From NCBI RefSeq assembly GCF_004664715.2, contig NC_051071.1:2621501-2685500 (forward strand): a stretch of DNA of 64,000 nucleotides, written 5' to 3'. The notes beneath the pieces are model-generated. The model worked only from the letters and a program-made list of their open reading frames with translations. It ran no database searches and was not told the DNA's origin. The position numbers and the translations under genes were made by a program. Source of the DNA: Peromyscus leucopus (taxonomy: Eukaryota; Chordata; Mammalia; Rodentia; Cricetidae). Below, piece by piece: positions 23,105-34,092 of the stretch (its first letter is position 1; the number at the start of each line of letters is the position of its first letter).

Positions 23105-23466
23105 TGTCTTAGTCAGTGTTCTATTGCTATGAGGAGACACCATGACCACAACAACTCTTATAAAGGGAAGGATTTAATTGGGGCTAGCTTACAGGTTCAG
23201 GAGTATGGTCCAATGTCATACCATGGCAGCATGCAAGCAGACATGGTACTAGAGAAGTAGCCGAGAGGTCTACACCCAGATCCACAGACAGCAAGTAGAG
23301 AGAGACACTGGGCCTGGCTTGAACATTTGAAACCTCAAATCCCACCCCCAGTGACACACCTACTCCCAAAGGCCACACCTCCTAATCCTTGTCAAGTAGT
23401 ACCACTCCCTAGTAACATGCATTCAAACATATGAGCCAATGGGAGCCATTCTTATTCAAACCACCA
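23105..23466 (-). mobile_element. ORR1/MaLR-like solo LTR, antisense, near full length
   Basis: It runs from 'tgtcttagtcagtgttctat' to 'cattcttattcaaaccacca', i.e. a TG...CA LTR in reverse, with 'ggatttaattggggctagct', 'ggcagcatgcaagcagacat' and 'caaaggccacacctcctaat' between. No internal retroviral region lies next to it. Confidence 0.8.
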
Positions 23467-24089
23467 TCCTGATCAAGTGTGGGCTAGCCATTTGTATATT
23501 TTTGCTTTGGACATCTTGGGGTCATATGAAAATTTTATTTTACCACACTCCTGGCTCTGAAGAAATTCCCTTGTGCTTTCTTTTTGTAGATTCATGGCTC
23601 TGTGGATTATACCTAAGTGTTTGGTTTGAGTTGACCTTCGTGTATATAAGACTCAGGCATCTACCTCTGTTGTTCTGCATGCAGATGCATGGTTTTCCCT
23701 GTATCATTTATCTAAGAGGCCACCCTTTCCAAAAGCAAGTTCTTGGTGCCTTCGTTGTAAACCAAGTGACTATAGCAGGTGACATGAAACAGAGAGGATT
23801 TACCCCATCTAAAGCTGTCACAGACCAGCCAGGATCTGCTGACCTCTCCACCCCACAGTGTACCACAGACACCTGGATGAAGCTTCTGATACATAAGCTG
23901 AGCCTAAATGAGCAGATTGTCCAGCTGGATTTTAAACCTCTGGACTTGGGCGCTTTGTTATAGCAGCAATAGCTTACTAAAACATAGTGTTCCCTATCTA
24001 GTGACCTGAGAAACATCTAAATTGCAAATTACAATGACCAATGGGTAGAAGATAAGCCTACTTTGAATGTTAGATTTAAATCCTTCAGA
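23467..24089. other. Intronic sequence with an LTR-like end
   Basis: About 23840-23985 ('ggatgaagcttctgatacataagctgag', 'ttatagcagcaatagcttac') may be the 3' end of a sense MaLR-type LTR. The rest is unrecognised. Confidence 0.35.
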
Positions 24090-24540
24090 AAGTACAATGC
24101 CAGTTAACATTCTTCACAGAAATGGAAAAGCAATAAAAAAAATTCACACCCAAGCACAAAAGACTCCAAATCATAAAAGCAATCCTGAAAACAAAGGACA
24201 AACCTGGAGACAAGACATAACCTGCATTTAAAACCTTCTACAAAGCTGTACTAGCCAAACGGCATGGCACCAGCACAAACATGAACACACAGGCCAAAGA
24301 ACAGAGTGAAGAACCCAGAAATAAATGCCTGTGTTTGCAGCAGCATGCCACAAAGGCACTGAGAGCACATATGAGGGGAAGAGCGGTCTCTTCAATCAGT
24401 GATACAGAAAACAATGCGTCCGTACACAGAAAAATAGAGCTAAGCCCTGTACCTCATCGTGTAGAAAAGTCAACTTAAGTGACTAAAAGGTTAGACATAG
24501 GACACCAAACTGAACCTTAAGAAGAGAGCCGTGGCAATCA
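24090..24540 (+). mobile_element. LINE-1 ORF2 relic, sense, part 1
   Basis: 'taacattcttcacagaaatgg', 'aaagcaatcctgaaaacaaag', 'tctacaaagctgtactagcc', 'gaacccagaaataaatgcct' follows old LINE-1 ORF2. It continues in order at 24894, 25470, 25700 and 26530, so later insertions split one element. Confidence 0.75.
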
Positions 24541-24893
24541 CATGAAAAATGTCCCCCACGGGCTTCCATGTTTCACCCCTTGGTTGGTGAGGCTGCTTGG
24601 AAAGGTTTCAGAATCTTTCGAGGGTGCAGCTTTGCTGGAGGAAGTGAGTCATTGGGGGAGGGTGTTGAGGGTTTGTAGCCTCCTTCCATTTCCTCTTCTC
24701 TATCTCGGCTTCAGTCTTGGGGTTGAAAATGTGATTTCTCAGTTTCCTACTCTGGCCCCTTGCTGTGTGCCTCCCCCACTGCTAGGGAGTCTCCCTCTGG
24801 AACCAAAAGCCACATAAACTCTTTCTTCCTGAAGTCGTTTCAGCCATTGGTGTTACTGCATCAATAGAAAAGTCACTAGTCATGGGGAATATA
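24541..24893 (+). mobile_element. MaLR-like LTR inserted in the LINE-1, sense
   Basis: 'cacgggcttccatgtttcac', 'gctttgctggaggaagtgag', 'catgttcctactctgg'-like middle, 'catcaatagaaaagtcacta' at the 3' end. LINE-1 ORF2 order resumes directly after it. Confidence 0.65.
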
Positions 24894-25048
24894 TCAGGAC
24901 AGGCTTGTGATGTGACCCCAAAGGCGTAGGCAATGAAAGCACAAATACATAAAAGGATTGCACTAACATCAGCAGAATGAGGAGACAGCTTCAGAACAGG
25001 AGAAAATAACTATGAACTAGTCACTTCTTAGGAGAGCAGGTGCCCAGA

Positions 25049-25050
<2 letters not shown>
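24894..25050 (+). mobile_element. LINE-1 ORF2 relic, part 2
   Basis: 'caatgaaagcacaaatacat', 'acagcttcagaacaggagaa' continue the ORF2 order from part 1. Confidence 0.6.

Positions 25051-25099
<49 letters not shown>
25051..25099. repeat. (AC)n microsatellite in LINE-1
   Basis: 49 bp of pure AC repeat inside the LINE-1 relic. Confidence 0.98.
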
Positions 25100-25100
<1 letters not shown>

Positions 25101-25123
25101 CTCAACATCAAAACAAACAATCC

Positions 25124-25425
25124 CAGTCATGGAGAGGGCTCAAGCACCAAAGCACTTGCCTTGCAAGAGTGAGGGTCTGAGTTTGATCTCCAGAATCAAC
25201 ATAAAAACATGGGCATGAGGGTGCATTCTTGTAAGTTCAGTGCTGGCAGAATGGAAAGCAAAACCAGGCAGATTCCTGGAAGCTCACGGGCCAGCTAGCC
25301 TGGCTTTCTCGATGAGGCTTCAGACAATGAAAAGACCCTGTTTCAAACAAATCTAGGTGGTGTCTGAGGAATGAACTGGGAGATTGTCCTCTAACTTCCA
25401 CATGTGTATGCACACACATTTACAC
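25124..25425 (+). mobile_element. B4/RSINE-like SINE, sense
   Basis: A tRNA-like head ('aagcacttgccttgcaagag', 'gagtttgatctccagaatca') is followed by a B1-like body ('gatgaggcttcagacaatga', 'agaccctgtttcaaac'). Confidence 0.65.
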
Positions 25426-25469
25426 CCAAGATGGACATATACACATGCATACCTCTATACAAAATCAAA

Positions 25470-25603
25470 CAACCTAATGTAGATCTGAACACATGATTTT
25501 TTAAGAAGACATAGAAACTACCAGCAAGTATATGAAAATGCCGGTATCACTAATTAGGAATGTAAACCAAAGTTACAGTGAGTGGGGTCTGTGTCAAAAA
25601 AAA
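25470..25603 (+). mobile_element. LINE-1 ORF2 relic, part 3
   Basis: 'aagaagacatagaaactacc', 'gtatatgaaaatgccggtat', 'attaggaatgtaaaccaaag' match the ORF2 C-terminal region coding order. Confidence 0.65.
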
Positions 25604-25700
25604 AAATCTTATCTCCTAGGAAGGCTGAGGAAGGAGGACTGCAGTCTCAAAGCCTGCCTGGGGAACTTAGTTGAAACCTGTCTCAAAATTATACACACAC
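25604..25700 (+). mobile_element. B1-like SINE fragment, sense
   Basis: 'tcctaggaaggctgaggaagg', 'aggactgcagtctcaaagcc', 'gttgaaacctgtctcaaaat' is a diverged B1 body inside the LINE-1. Confidence 0.65.
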
Positions 25701-25937
25701 ATACAGACATGCCTGGGTATAATAAGTCAAAAAGTACCAAATAAAAAATATTAGTGGAGAACTCAAACACTTTAATGAGGGCATAAATTAGCATGACCAC
25801 TGCAGAAAAGAGTATGGACACCCCAAAATAATCTAGAAATAGAAATAGCACATGATACAGCTCAGATAACAGGGTAGCTATCTCCTCATGCTTGAAATGC
25901 TCCTTCTTGAAGAGAGGAGGCTCATAATATGCTAGAA

Positions 25938-26144
25938 CAGTGGTTCTCAGCCTGGGGGTCAAATGACATTTTCACAGGGCTCTCCTAAGACTACTAGAAA
26001 ATACAGATATTTACATTACAATTCCTCACAGTAGCAAAATTACAGTGATTAAGTAGCAACAAAATTAACTTTATAGTTGGGGGTCACCACAACATGAGGA
26101 ACTGTATTAAAGGGTCTCAGCATTAGGAAGGTTGAGAACCACTG
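25938..26144 (+). mobile_element. URR1-type (hAT/MER1) DNA element, complete
   Basis: 207 bp with terminal inverted repeats 'cagtggttctcagcct' and 'aggttgagaaccactg', and the internal 'gttgggggtcaccacaacat' typical of rodent URR1. It is flanked by an imperfect 8-bp target duplication, tgctagaa (25930-25937) and tgctaggc (26145-26152), 6 of 8 identical. 8 bp is the hAT size. Non-autonomous, no coding capacity. Confidence 0.92.
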
Positions 26145-26169
26145 TGCTAGGCAAACTGACAAGGCTCAG

Positions 26170-26425
26170 AAAGCTCATGACACTTACAGGATTCATGAAA
26201 GCCCCTCTCCTGAGTTATAAAAGCCAAGTAATCAATTGATGAGGAGCAGACTCCCAAGAGGAGCTGCCTGCAAGTTGGGCAGTAGAGATGCAGCTTTCAG
26301 GAGTCATCACCCATTACTGGGGTAGCCTTCCTGGTGGTGTAATTGGCTTTGAGTCACCCAGGCTCCTGTAAGTTAACACCAATAAACTCACTGATTCACT
26401 GAGCTAGACTTGGGTGGACTCATTT
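26170..26425 (+). mobile_element. Rodent LTR-like relic
   Basis: 'gagttataaaagccaagtaa', 'gactcccaagaggagctgcc', 'tttgagtcacccaggctcct', 'ccaataaactcactgattca' suggest an LTR with TATA-like and AATAAA motifs. Family unresolved. Confidence 0.45.
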
Positions 26426-26529
26426 TTTTTTTTTGATCCATCATCAGTGTCCTACTGGGAAAAATAGATGTTTCCTCCTGTCTCACTCACAGGACTACTG
26501 AGTGCGCATCCTGAGGAAATTAAAGTGGT

Positions 26530-26835
26530 GTGTTGAGACATATGCTCCCCATTAATTGCAACACTGTTCACAGTGGCCAGGACATACTATCAGCTAGAAG
26601 AGGGGATAAAGCAAGCGTGGTACATTAACACAGACTTTCAGTCACTAGAAGATGGGATCCTGTCAGCTGGAGGAACTTAAGTGACCATGAGTCAGATCCA
26701 AAGAGGCAAATGCGACATGTTTCTCATGTGTAGGAAATAACATCGGCGGTGGCGGCGGCGGCAGAATGAAGAGTGGAGTGTGGTTATCCGAGGCTGGGAA
26801 GGTACCACAGGAATATAAGGAAGGTTTGTCCCAGG
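26530..26835 (+). mobile_element. LINE-1 relic, part 4 (3' end of ORF2)
   Basis: 'aattgcaacactgttcacag', 'tggccaggacatactatcag', 'gtggttatccgaggctggga' are the last landmarks of ORF2 in sense. A short GGC-rich run (26742-26763) has grown inside it. Confidence 0.6.
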
Positions 26836-26846
26836 GTACAAAGTTT

Positions 26847-26932
26847 CAGGGGCTGGGTGTTCAACTAAGTGGTGGGGTGCCTGCCTAATATGCACAAGAT
26901 TCAATCCCCAGTACCACAAAAAAAAAAAAGAT
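26847..26932 (+). mobile_element. ID SINE, sense
   Basis: 'ggggctgggtgttcaactaa', 'ggtgcctgcctaatatgcac', 'gattcaatccccagtaccac' plus an A12 tail form a tRNA-Ala-derived ID element. The flanks 'caaagtttca' and 'caaaatttca' may be its target duplication (9 of 10). Confidence 0.8.
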
Positions 26933-28499
26933 TCAAAATTTCATTTAGTCAAAAAGAGGGTGTCTGGCATTTGACCACTACTGTCTCTGGTCAATAGTGA
27001 TATCTATCTTCATCACAGTGGCCAAAAGAAAGAATTTTGAATGTTTCAATACAAACAAATGTTAAATTTGAGGCTATTTACTAATGACACACCAGACACT
27101 TGTATTAAAATGCCACACCATGCCCTATAACATGTAAAATCATTGTGTCAGTTTCTAAAACTGTAGAAATGTGTCCTCTGAGAGCAATGTAATTGAAGCC
27201 ACCCCTATAAGAGACTAAGAGTCTCATCCCTCCTAAGCCCCAGACATCCCCTCGGGGATCCACTACAGTGTTCAGAAGCCAGGACAGGGTGAAGAACATG
27301 GAGATGAGAAGTGTGGGGGGGGGGGCGGTATGCCAGCCCTGAGGGTCTACCAAGGAGCCAGCAGGACTCTGCATTGATGAGTGCAGACATGTCTATCCAA
27401 AGCCAGGGCGTCTTTCCCACAAGACAGGATGTGTGTGCATATGCATAGACACACATTTCTACGCGTGTGTTTTGAAGCAAACTGTCAATATTCATCCAGG
27501 CAGGTGACATCCCTGAGTTCATCTTTGCCTTCTTAAACAGAAATCCTCAAACATGGCCAAAGCTGGGTGCACAGGGCTTTCCCAAGTCTCCCTTGAGCAT
27601 AAAAATAGCCCTGGAAATACACACAGATTTCTAGACACTGATAAGAACTTTTAAAGGCCCCGCTTCCCAGCATCTCACTCTGGCCTTTCTCCTAAAGCTC
27701 TCTAGTCTATTGTTGACATCCACTGTTCCCTACCACCCCGCACAGCCATGGCTAAAACCTCCCCCTGTAGCTGTCTTTAGCAGCGCCCCTTCTTGCCTGC
27801 CGGGGAGGGCAGACACACTTTGAGCATGGTTGGCACCATCCCATGGACTGGGATCTAGGACTGAATTGAAAAGTAGAAAACTCCAAGTAAGGTGAAACCA
27901 GACAAACCCTTCCAGCCAGACCTCCCATGGCCCAACCAAAAGGTCAGCTGGTCCCAACCCATTATGGACAAGGTGTGTGCTGCGCCCTCTGGTCCGGGGA
28001 TGTTAGGCGTTATTTCAGGGCTGCCACTGAGCTAGAAAGTGGAGAATACTAAGTTAGAAGCATCATAAAGGTTAATGCTCTGGGTTCGGCGCCTTTCCTG
28101 AGGAAGCAGCCCCTGGGTTGCCTCAGCCTTTGCTGCTGTTTCCAGGGCTGCTTTTGACCTGTCCTGTCAGGTTTGCACACTCTCATGGGAGTGGTGTTCA
28201 CTACCATTGCTTACCTCCCGATGTAGTTGGTTTTAGAGGCATGGAAACTGTGTTTGATTTTACAGTGTGCTTCCTCGGGTCATCTCAGCCACGTTTCTAA
28301 TGCACGCTCTCCGCAGGAAGACAGCTGCCATGACAGTCTGCCACGAGAGACGTTCAGACATGATGCTTAAATAGTCATACGGGTCTGTGCGCATGCCTTT
28401 GTGATGCTCCCACTGCTCTCTCTCTTGCTGGCACCCTGTGACTTCTAGAGGAGGACAAAGTGTCCAAGTGTCTCCAGCTGGGAACCTGTGTGGCCAGCA
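26933..28499. other. Unannotated intronic sequence
   Basis: Holds a G11 run at 27315-27325. A sequence near 27820-27860 ('ggcaccatcccatggactgg') may be a small LTR fragment. Nothing else recognised. Confidence 0.4.
27980..27997 (-). promoter_or_regulatory. CTCF-like motif
   Basis: The minus strand reads GGACCAGAGGGCGCAGCA, close to the CTCF core (CCACCAGGGGGCGC). It is outside any recognised SINE. Motif match only. Confidence 0.3.
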
Positions 28500-28640
28500 C
28501 GCCATGTCTATTATCTCATTCCATGTTCACATTTACCCAAACAACCCAGGTCCTGTTGTGTGGGTAAAGAAACAGAAGTACAAGGTATTCAAGCCCATTT
28601 CCCAACTAGTAATTTTAAGTGTCACAACATTTAAGACTGT
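28500..28640 (-). mobile_element. MIR SINE relic, antisense
   Basis: 'ttatctcattccatgttcac', 'gggtaaagaaacagaagtac', 'catttcccaactagtaattt' follows the antisense MIR core. Confidence 0.6.
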
Positions 28641-30676
28641 TTCCAACCAGGACCCCACCCTGCAGGATGGTCCTGATGAATTGGCCACAGAAACATTTGC
28701 CGACAGAGAATCTCTCAGAGAACATTCTGGAAAACGCTGAGCTAAAGTGCAGTTAATAACTGAAGTGCTGAATTGTGCTCTTCTCAACACTTTTTAGTGA
28801 CATAAATCATGACAGAGTCCCCGGCTATGACATTAAATATTGATTGAAGAAGAGGACGTGCGTCTTCAGTCTATAGATTTTCGATACAGATTCTGGTGCC
28901 TCCTCTGGCGTAGACATTAATAGCTATGCTTAAGATGAAAAAACAAGAATCGGGAGATTATACCCTGGGGCTCAACTCAACAAGATGATGTCAATTTGTA
29001 AGACTGTGGAAGGCTGAAGCGGGGAAAGCTGATTTCATAGAGTTATTCTTCCCAATTATATACACAGTTTTCTCCAGCAAACACATTTCTTCCCAGGGAA
29101 GAGAAAGACAAATAAAATTACAGCAAAGATAAAGGGAAAAAAAAACTTCACACTATGTACTTGGAGACAATTCCTTCACTATTCTTCTCCACCATTTTCA
29201 GTATTTTGCTGTCTCCATCCTTAGAATCCTGCCATGAATTTGATTTTTATTGCAATTAAAATCCCCACATCACCCCATACCCCATCAACATGTAACAAAT
29301 AAAATCATTATGTGTCATTATGTGAAACTTCAATAAATATCATCAGTTTATGCCTTCATAATATTCTGCTACAGAGACACACTGTATCCATGGCCTCTTT
29401 TCCCCCTACTGACTGCTTGGCTTGTTAATCCTTTCACTGTTATAAATGTGCTAGGACAAGTATCTCTGGGGTCTGCAAACTGCTAGCATTTCAACAAGTT
29501 GACCAGGCAGCTGGGGCTTAGTGAAAAACATACAGGGATGCCAGGTGACAAAGCCACATGTGACAGCCACTTCTCCAGCACAGAAAAGTGGAGTCGATGT
29601 GGGTGAACACAAAGTACGGAAGAGACATTGACAGGATCCACACATTCACCAAAGCCACTAAAGTGAGAGACAGCCAAGACAGCCAGGGGTGGATATCTAG
29701 GGCGGGGGGGGGGGGGGGAGTCACAGAAACAGAGAATACAAAAAAAGGTATCAAAGAAGAGGAGCCCTTACCAGAGAAAGCAGCATAGCGGTGATTTGCT
29801 CTTTTGATATTTAAATGCAGATGGATAAATTATTTCTGTCTGTAAGTGAGTACTGGATGGAATTCTGGTCCTCTGCAGTTTAAAGCACTGACGTCCAGTG
29901 TATTTATGGAGTGCATTGGACTGCTAGTCTTTGAGAAGGGAGGTGTGTGAACACCATCTCACTGGACTACCATAAAGCAGATGTGATTATAGGCAACTGA
30001 TGAAGGAAAGTTATGGTGCTCAAAAAGAGTAATTTGTCCCCAGACAACCAGCAACAGGTGGCCAAGCCAGAGCTGAAGGCAAGACTCTTCCAAGAGCTTG
30101 TCTCTTTGCTGGTAACAAGTGGCAGCTTTCAACACACTGCACAGAGTCAGATGGAAACAAAGCACTTGAGATGAGACTCCAGGGGAACGATGAGTTGAAG
30201 ATGGATTTTAACCGTCTTCAGGACTCTCCAAGGACTGTCTTAGAACTGGCAAATGTTAGAGGCTTAAAATGTCCATAAAGGAAGGTAGAAGTGAGACTGG
30301 GTAAGAGAAGGAAGGGAAGTAAAAGGGAAGGATGGAAAGGGAAGGGGCCATGGGGATACACACAATGTATATACTTGCAGGAAATGTCCTTCTGTAACTC
30401 TGCGCTGTGTAGAATGAGTATACAGCAAGGGAGAAAAGGTTGCTGGAAAAAAATAATCACTAGCTTTTCTACTTTAGAAACTCTACTTTGAGATAATTCT
30501 ATGAAAACAGAGTCAGCAACATGTACAGGTCACTCATCATAGCATCATCTGGATGGAATGGGAAATGGAGCCAACTCAAAGAGTCCACAGTAAAAATGAA
30601 GGTGAGACAGTGGAAGAACATTTAATATTCAAACCATGGGGAGATTTATTAAACATGTCATCAATGCATTAAAAAT
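28641..30676. other. Mostly unannotated intronic sequence
   Basis: A G15 run lies at 29704-29718. No gene or clear repeat family recognised in 2 kb. Parts of 28740-28990 look repeat-free and contain scattered CpG. Confidence 0.4.
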
Positions 30677-30913
30677 GTGCTGGTTTGAATGAGAAATCTC
30701 CCTATAGGCTCCTGTGTTTGAATAATTGGTCTCTAGTTGGTGGCTATAGAGGTTTGAATGAGAATGGTCCCCATAGGCTCATATATTTGAATAGTCGGTC
30801 CCTAATTGGTGGAACTGTTTGGGAAACATTAGGAGATATGGCCTTGTTAGAGGAGGTGTCTCATTGGGGATGAAACTTTTGAAACCTCAAAGCCCACACT
30901 GTTACCAGTGAGG

Positions 30914-30984
<71 letters not shown>

Positions 30985-31212
30985 CTTCCCTCCCTCCCTC
31001 CCTCCCTCCCTCCCTCCCTCCCTCATGGGACTCTAGAGCAGATGTCAGCTCTCAGCTACTGCTCCAGCACCCTGTCTATCTGCCTATTGCCATGCTCCCC
31101 ACCATGATGGTCATGAATGCCCCATTTGCATGTAAGCCCTGATAAACTCTTCCTTCTATAAGTGGCCTTGATCATGATGTCTTGTCATTACAATAGAAAA
31201 GTAACTGAGATA
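30677..31212 (+). mobile_element. ORR1/MaLR-like LTR, sense, with duplicated 5' end
   Basis: The LTR start ('ggtttgaatgagaa', 'ataggctc', 'tttgaata', 'ggt') occurs twice, at about 30686 and 30751. It continues with 'aggagatatggccttgttag', a 108-bp pyrimidine tract, 'catgctccccaccatgatgg' and 'acaatagaaaagtaactgag'. Confidence 0.8.
30917..31024. repeat. (TC)n(CCCT)n pure pyrimidine tract
   Basis: 108 bp without a purine inside the LTR, grown from its normal short CT-rich stretch. Confidence 0.97.
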
Positions 31213-31496
31213 ATAGTGCTATTTAGGGAGGTTATGGAACTTTCAGGCGATGGAGCTTTGGTGGAGGAAGTAGTGTCTGGGAGTGGGCTTTGAAGGCTAA
31301 TAGTCTTGCCCTGCTTCCTGTTTGTGATTGAAATGTAATCAGCCAACTTCCTGCCAATGCCGCCATGACAAGTCTTCCCTGCCATGATGGACTTTACTCA
31401 TCTGGACCCATAAGCCAGAATAAAACCTCTCTTCTCCATGTTGCTTTTTTGTCTTGGTATTTTATCACAGTAACAGGAAAGTAACTAATACAGAAA
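31213..31496 (+). mobile_element. Second MaLR-like LTR, sense, 5' truncated
   Basis: 'gctatttagggaggttatgg', 'gctttggtggaggaagtagt', 'gccagaataaaacctctctt', ending 'aaagtaactaatacag'. It is a different LTR subtype lying head-to-tail with the previous one. Confidence 0.7.
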
Positions 31497-32513
31497 ATAA
31501 ATATCCTTTACAGCAAAAGGTTAGAAAGTCAAGTATAAAATTGTACTGAATAATGAAAAGCACCTATGCACAGAAAGAAAAAAATCCCCTTGAGAAATTA
31601 AGGAAATTTAACACTTGTTTCATGGTATTGGTGTTTTGGTTTTAGTTGTATTTGGTTGGTTGGTCGGTTTGGTTTGATTTTATTTGATTGGTCTTTTGTG
31701 ATTTGGGAGTTTTTACAATTCTTTACTATCAATATGTATCATTTTATGACAGAAAAATGCTAATGGACACAGAAAACACAAAAACATATGTATGGACATG
31801 CACTTGGAAAAAAAGTGCATGCACATTCACTGTCAGATACTGAGAATTGCTTGGATGTTGGCAGTAAATGCTAGAGGTACAGGAATGAGCCAGGGAGTCC
31901 AAACACTCCTTTGTTTCACAGACCCTTCCTCACAAAGGTAAGGATTCCTGCTAACTATCATGCTGACTTAGTCAGCAAGTCCTCTCATAAGCTTGGGCAA
32001 GTGTGGGATAGTGTACCAGCAGATGTTCCAACCAGTCATGTGTGCTCCAGGGCCTCACACCCATCTACTTCTGTGCCCCAGGACCCACATCCCTCCCCAT
32101 GAGCACAATGGAGCTCTGCACCCCTCTCCATGAATTCCCAGGACCCCATATCCTTGTTCATTAGTGTCCCAGGGCCCTATATCCCTCTCTCTCAGTGCAT
32201 CCTCTGGTTTGTGCATGGAGTAAAGCAGGGAGCCAATTCTATCTCCTGGAGCAATATTGTGAGCAAAATTGCTGGGCTGAGGTCTACCCATGGGAAAACA
32301 CTCAGGTGAGAAGAACTCTGAGAACCTTAACCTGGTAGCAACAGTAGGGGCCACACTGTGGGCTTCTCTGTAGTCTAGGTGAGAGCTGAGAAGTAGAAAA
32401 AGCCAGAGTTGAGGAGAGCACAGGACTCTAAGCTGGCCATCCAGACAGAGGGGCTTTCCATGGACTGCAGAAGAGGGACCTGATTAGGGTAAAGGTGAAG
32501 AGTTCAAGTATAA
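31497..32513. other. Unannotated intronic sequence with a degenerate tandem
   Basis: About 32042-32200 repeats a loose motif of roughly 32 bp ('cccaggacccacatccct', 'cccaggaccccatatcct', 'cccagggccctatatccct'). Nothing else recognised. Confidence 0.45.
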
Positions 32514-32645
32514 GCCAGGCACAGTGCTATATGCCTATAATCCCAGCATCTGGAAGACTGAGGCAGGAATATTTCCATGAGTTCAAGGTTGCTCTGGGCT
32601 GTGTAGCAAATACCACATAATCCAAAACAACAAAGCAAGATTCCC
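32514..32645 (+). mobile_element. Old B1-like SINE, sense
   Basis: 'gccaggcacagtgctatatg', 'cctataatcccagcatctgg', 'tgaggcaggaatatttccat' and a CAAAACAA tail. Confidence 0.8.
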
Positions 32646-33791
32646 TCCTCAAAGCCATTTTTAAAGTTCAATTCAATACCTACAGTAAAACTGTACATAC
32701 AATTCTCTAACAAACTAAGGAACAGCAAACCCAACTTAAACAAATATTCAAAGTATTACAAATTTTCTTTCCTGGCCAGAAAATAGTGAGCCAAACAATG
32801 ACAAAAAAATCCAGGTACCTTATGATCCCATAATGGTGGCCACATAACCATGGCAAAGATCCACACAGCATTAGTTTATCATCATTACTATCTTGCAACC
32901 TGTAATCACCCTGAATACAGCTCATCAGCTTAAAACATGGCATCCACAGTGTTAGCTGGGAAGATGCAAAACACTTGTGATGTCACCACAGATCAACGTC
33001 ACTAATATGCAGCACTCAATAATCAACAAAACCCAACATGAGCAGAGAGGCTTATCAGCAATCCAGCGTGACAGTGTAACCCCTGAGATGTAAAAAGGGA
33101 TTTATCCCCATATTTCCCTCCTGGATATAAAAAAAAAAATTCTGAATTCAGAGTTAAAAAAATCAGAAACAAGGGTGATCAATTTGGCATCATTTATAAG
33201 AAAAAATGGAATACTATAAAGTGCTCAAAGAGGGGACAAGGTAAGAAAATTACAGTGTTTGCTTTCAGTGGGATAGAAGTCCATTGTTACATGATAAGGT
33301 TATACACCACTGTATACTGTATACACTGGACTTTTTGTTCCTCTGATCTTCCTCCTCCACAGCTGTACAATGCAGTCCTGTGGCTACCAGGACGTTATGA
33401 CTCCTTTACTCTAGTCTGCCCAACCATGTGATTTCTTGATACAAAACCATGTGACTTCAGCTGGATACAAGGTAAACCTAAGTGTCCATAGGGGATATCA
33501 AGAACCTTACATGCTTAACAGAAAAATGGATGAGAGTTCACAATGTTCACAGAGGTCATGAACAAGACCCTCACATTCCATTTCTAGTCTATTACATTAT
33601 TAGAACAGAAAACAAACTGAACACCCTTACTCTCTAGAAAGACCGCATTGTGATACAATTTCTATACTTGTGTGGGGGTTAAGAACCAGGCTCCAGAAGT
33701 AATGGGCATTCTTGAGAATAAAAAGTAAATCCAAAAGAGGTCCATCCTTAGAGGATCTGCTACAGCCACTTTGCTGGAACAGCGTATTTCA
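32646..33791. other. Unannotated intronic sequence
   Basis: Nothing clearly recognised. The part next to 33792 may be decayed LINE-1. Confidence 0.4.
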
Positions 33792-34092
33792 TAACTGCAT
33801 TGTAAAACATATCCCTACACCCATGGATAAGTGTAGAACAGTGTATATCTTAACTAAGTGGAGAACAGTGTATATCTTAACTGCATTGTGAAATGTATCC
33901 CTACACCCACGAATAAGTGTAGAACAGTGTATATCTTAACTAAGTGGAGAACAGTGTATATCTTAACTGCATTGTGAAATGTATCCCTACACCCACGGAT
34001 AAGTGTAGAACAGTGTATATCTTAACTAAGTGGAGAACAGTGTATATCTTAACTGCATTGTAAAATGTATCCCTACACCCACGGATAAGTGC
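33792..34092. repeat. 86-bp minisatellite, 3.5 copies, with internal 27-bp repeat
   Basis: Units start at 33792, 33878, 33964 and 34050, exactly 86 bp apart, each beginning 'taactgcattgtaaaa' or its 'gtgaaat' variant. Within a unit, 'agaacagtgtatatcttaact' occurs twice. Copies differ at few positions. The last partial unit runs straight into a LINE-1 3'UTR, so the array seems to have grown from LINE-1 sequence. Confidence 0.97.

Noticed and set aside
26847..26932. tRNA-like sequence as a tRNA gene
   Set aside because: It is an ID SINE with an A-rich tail; tRNA structure is not preserved.
33792..34092. Regularly spaced repeats as a possible CRISPR array
   Set aside because: Units are contiguous 86-bp tandem copies without unique spacers, in a rodent genome and derived from LINE-1.
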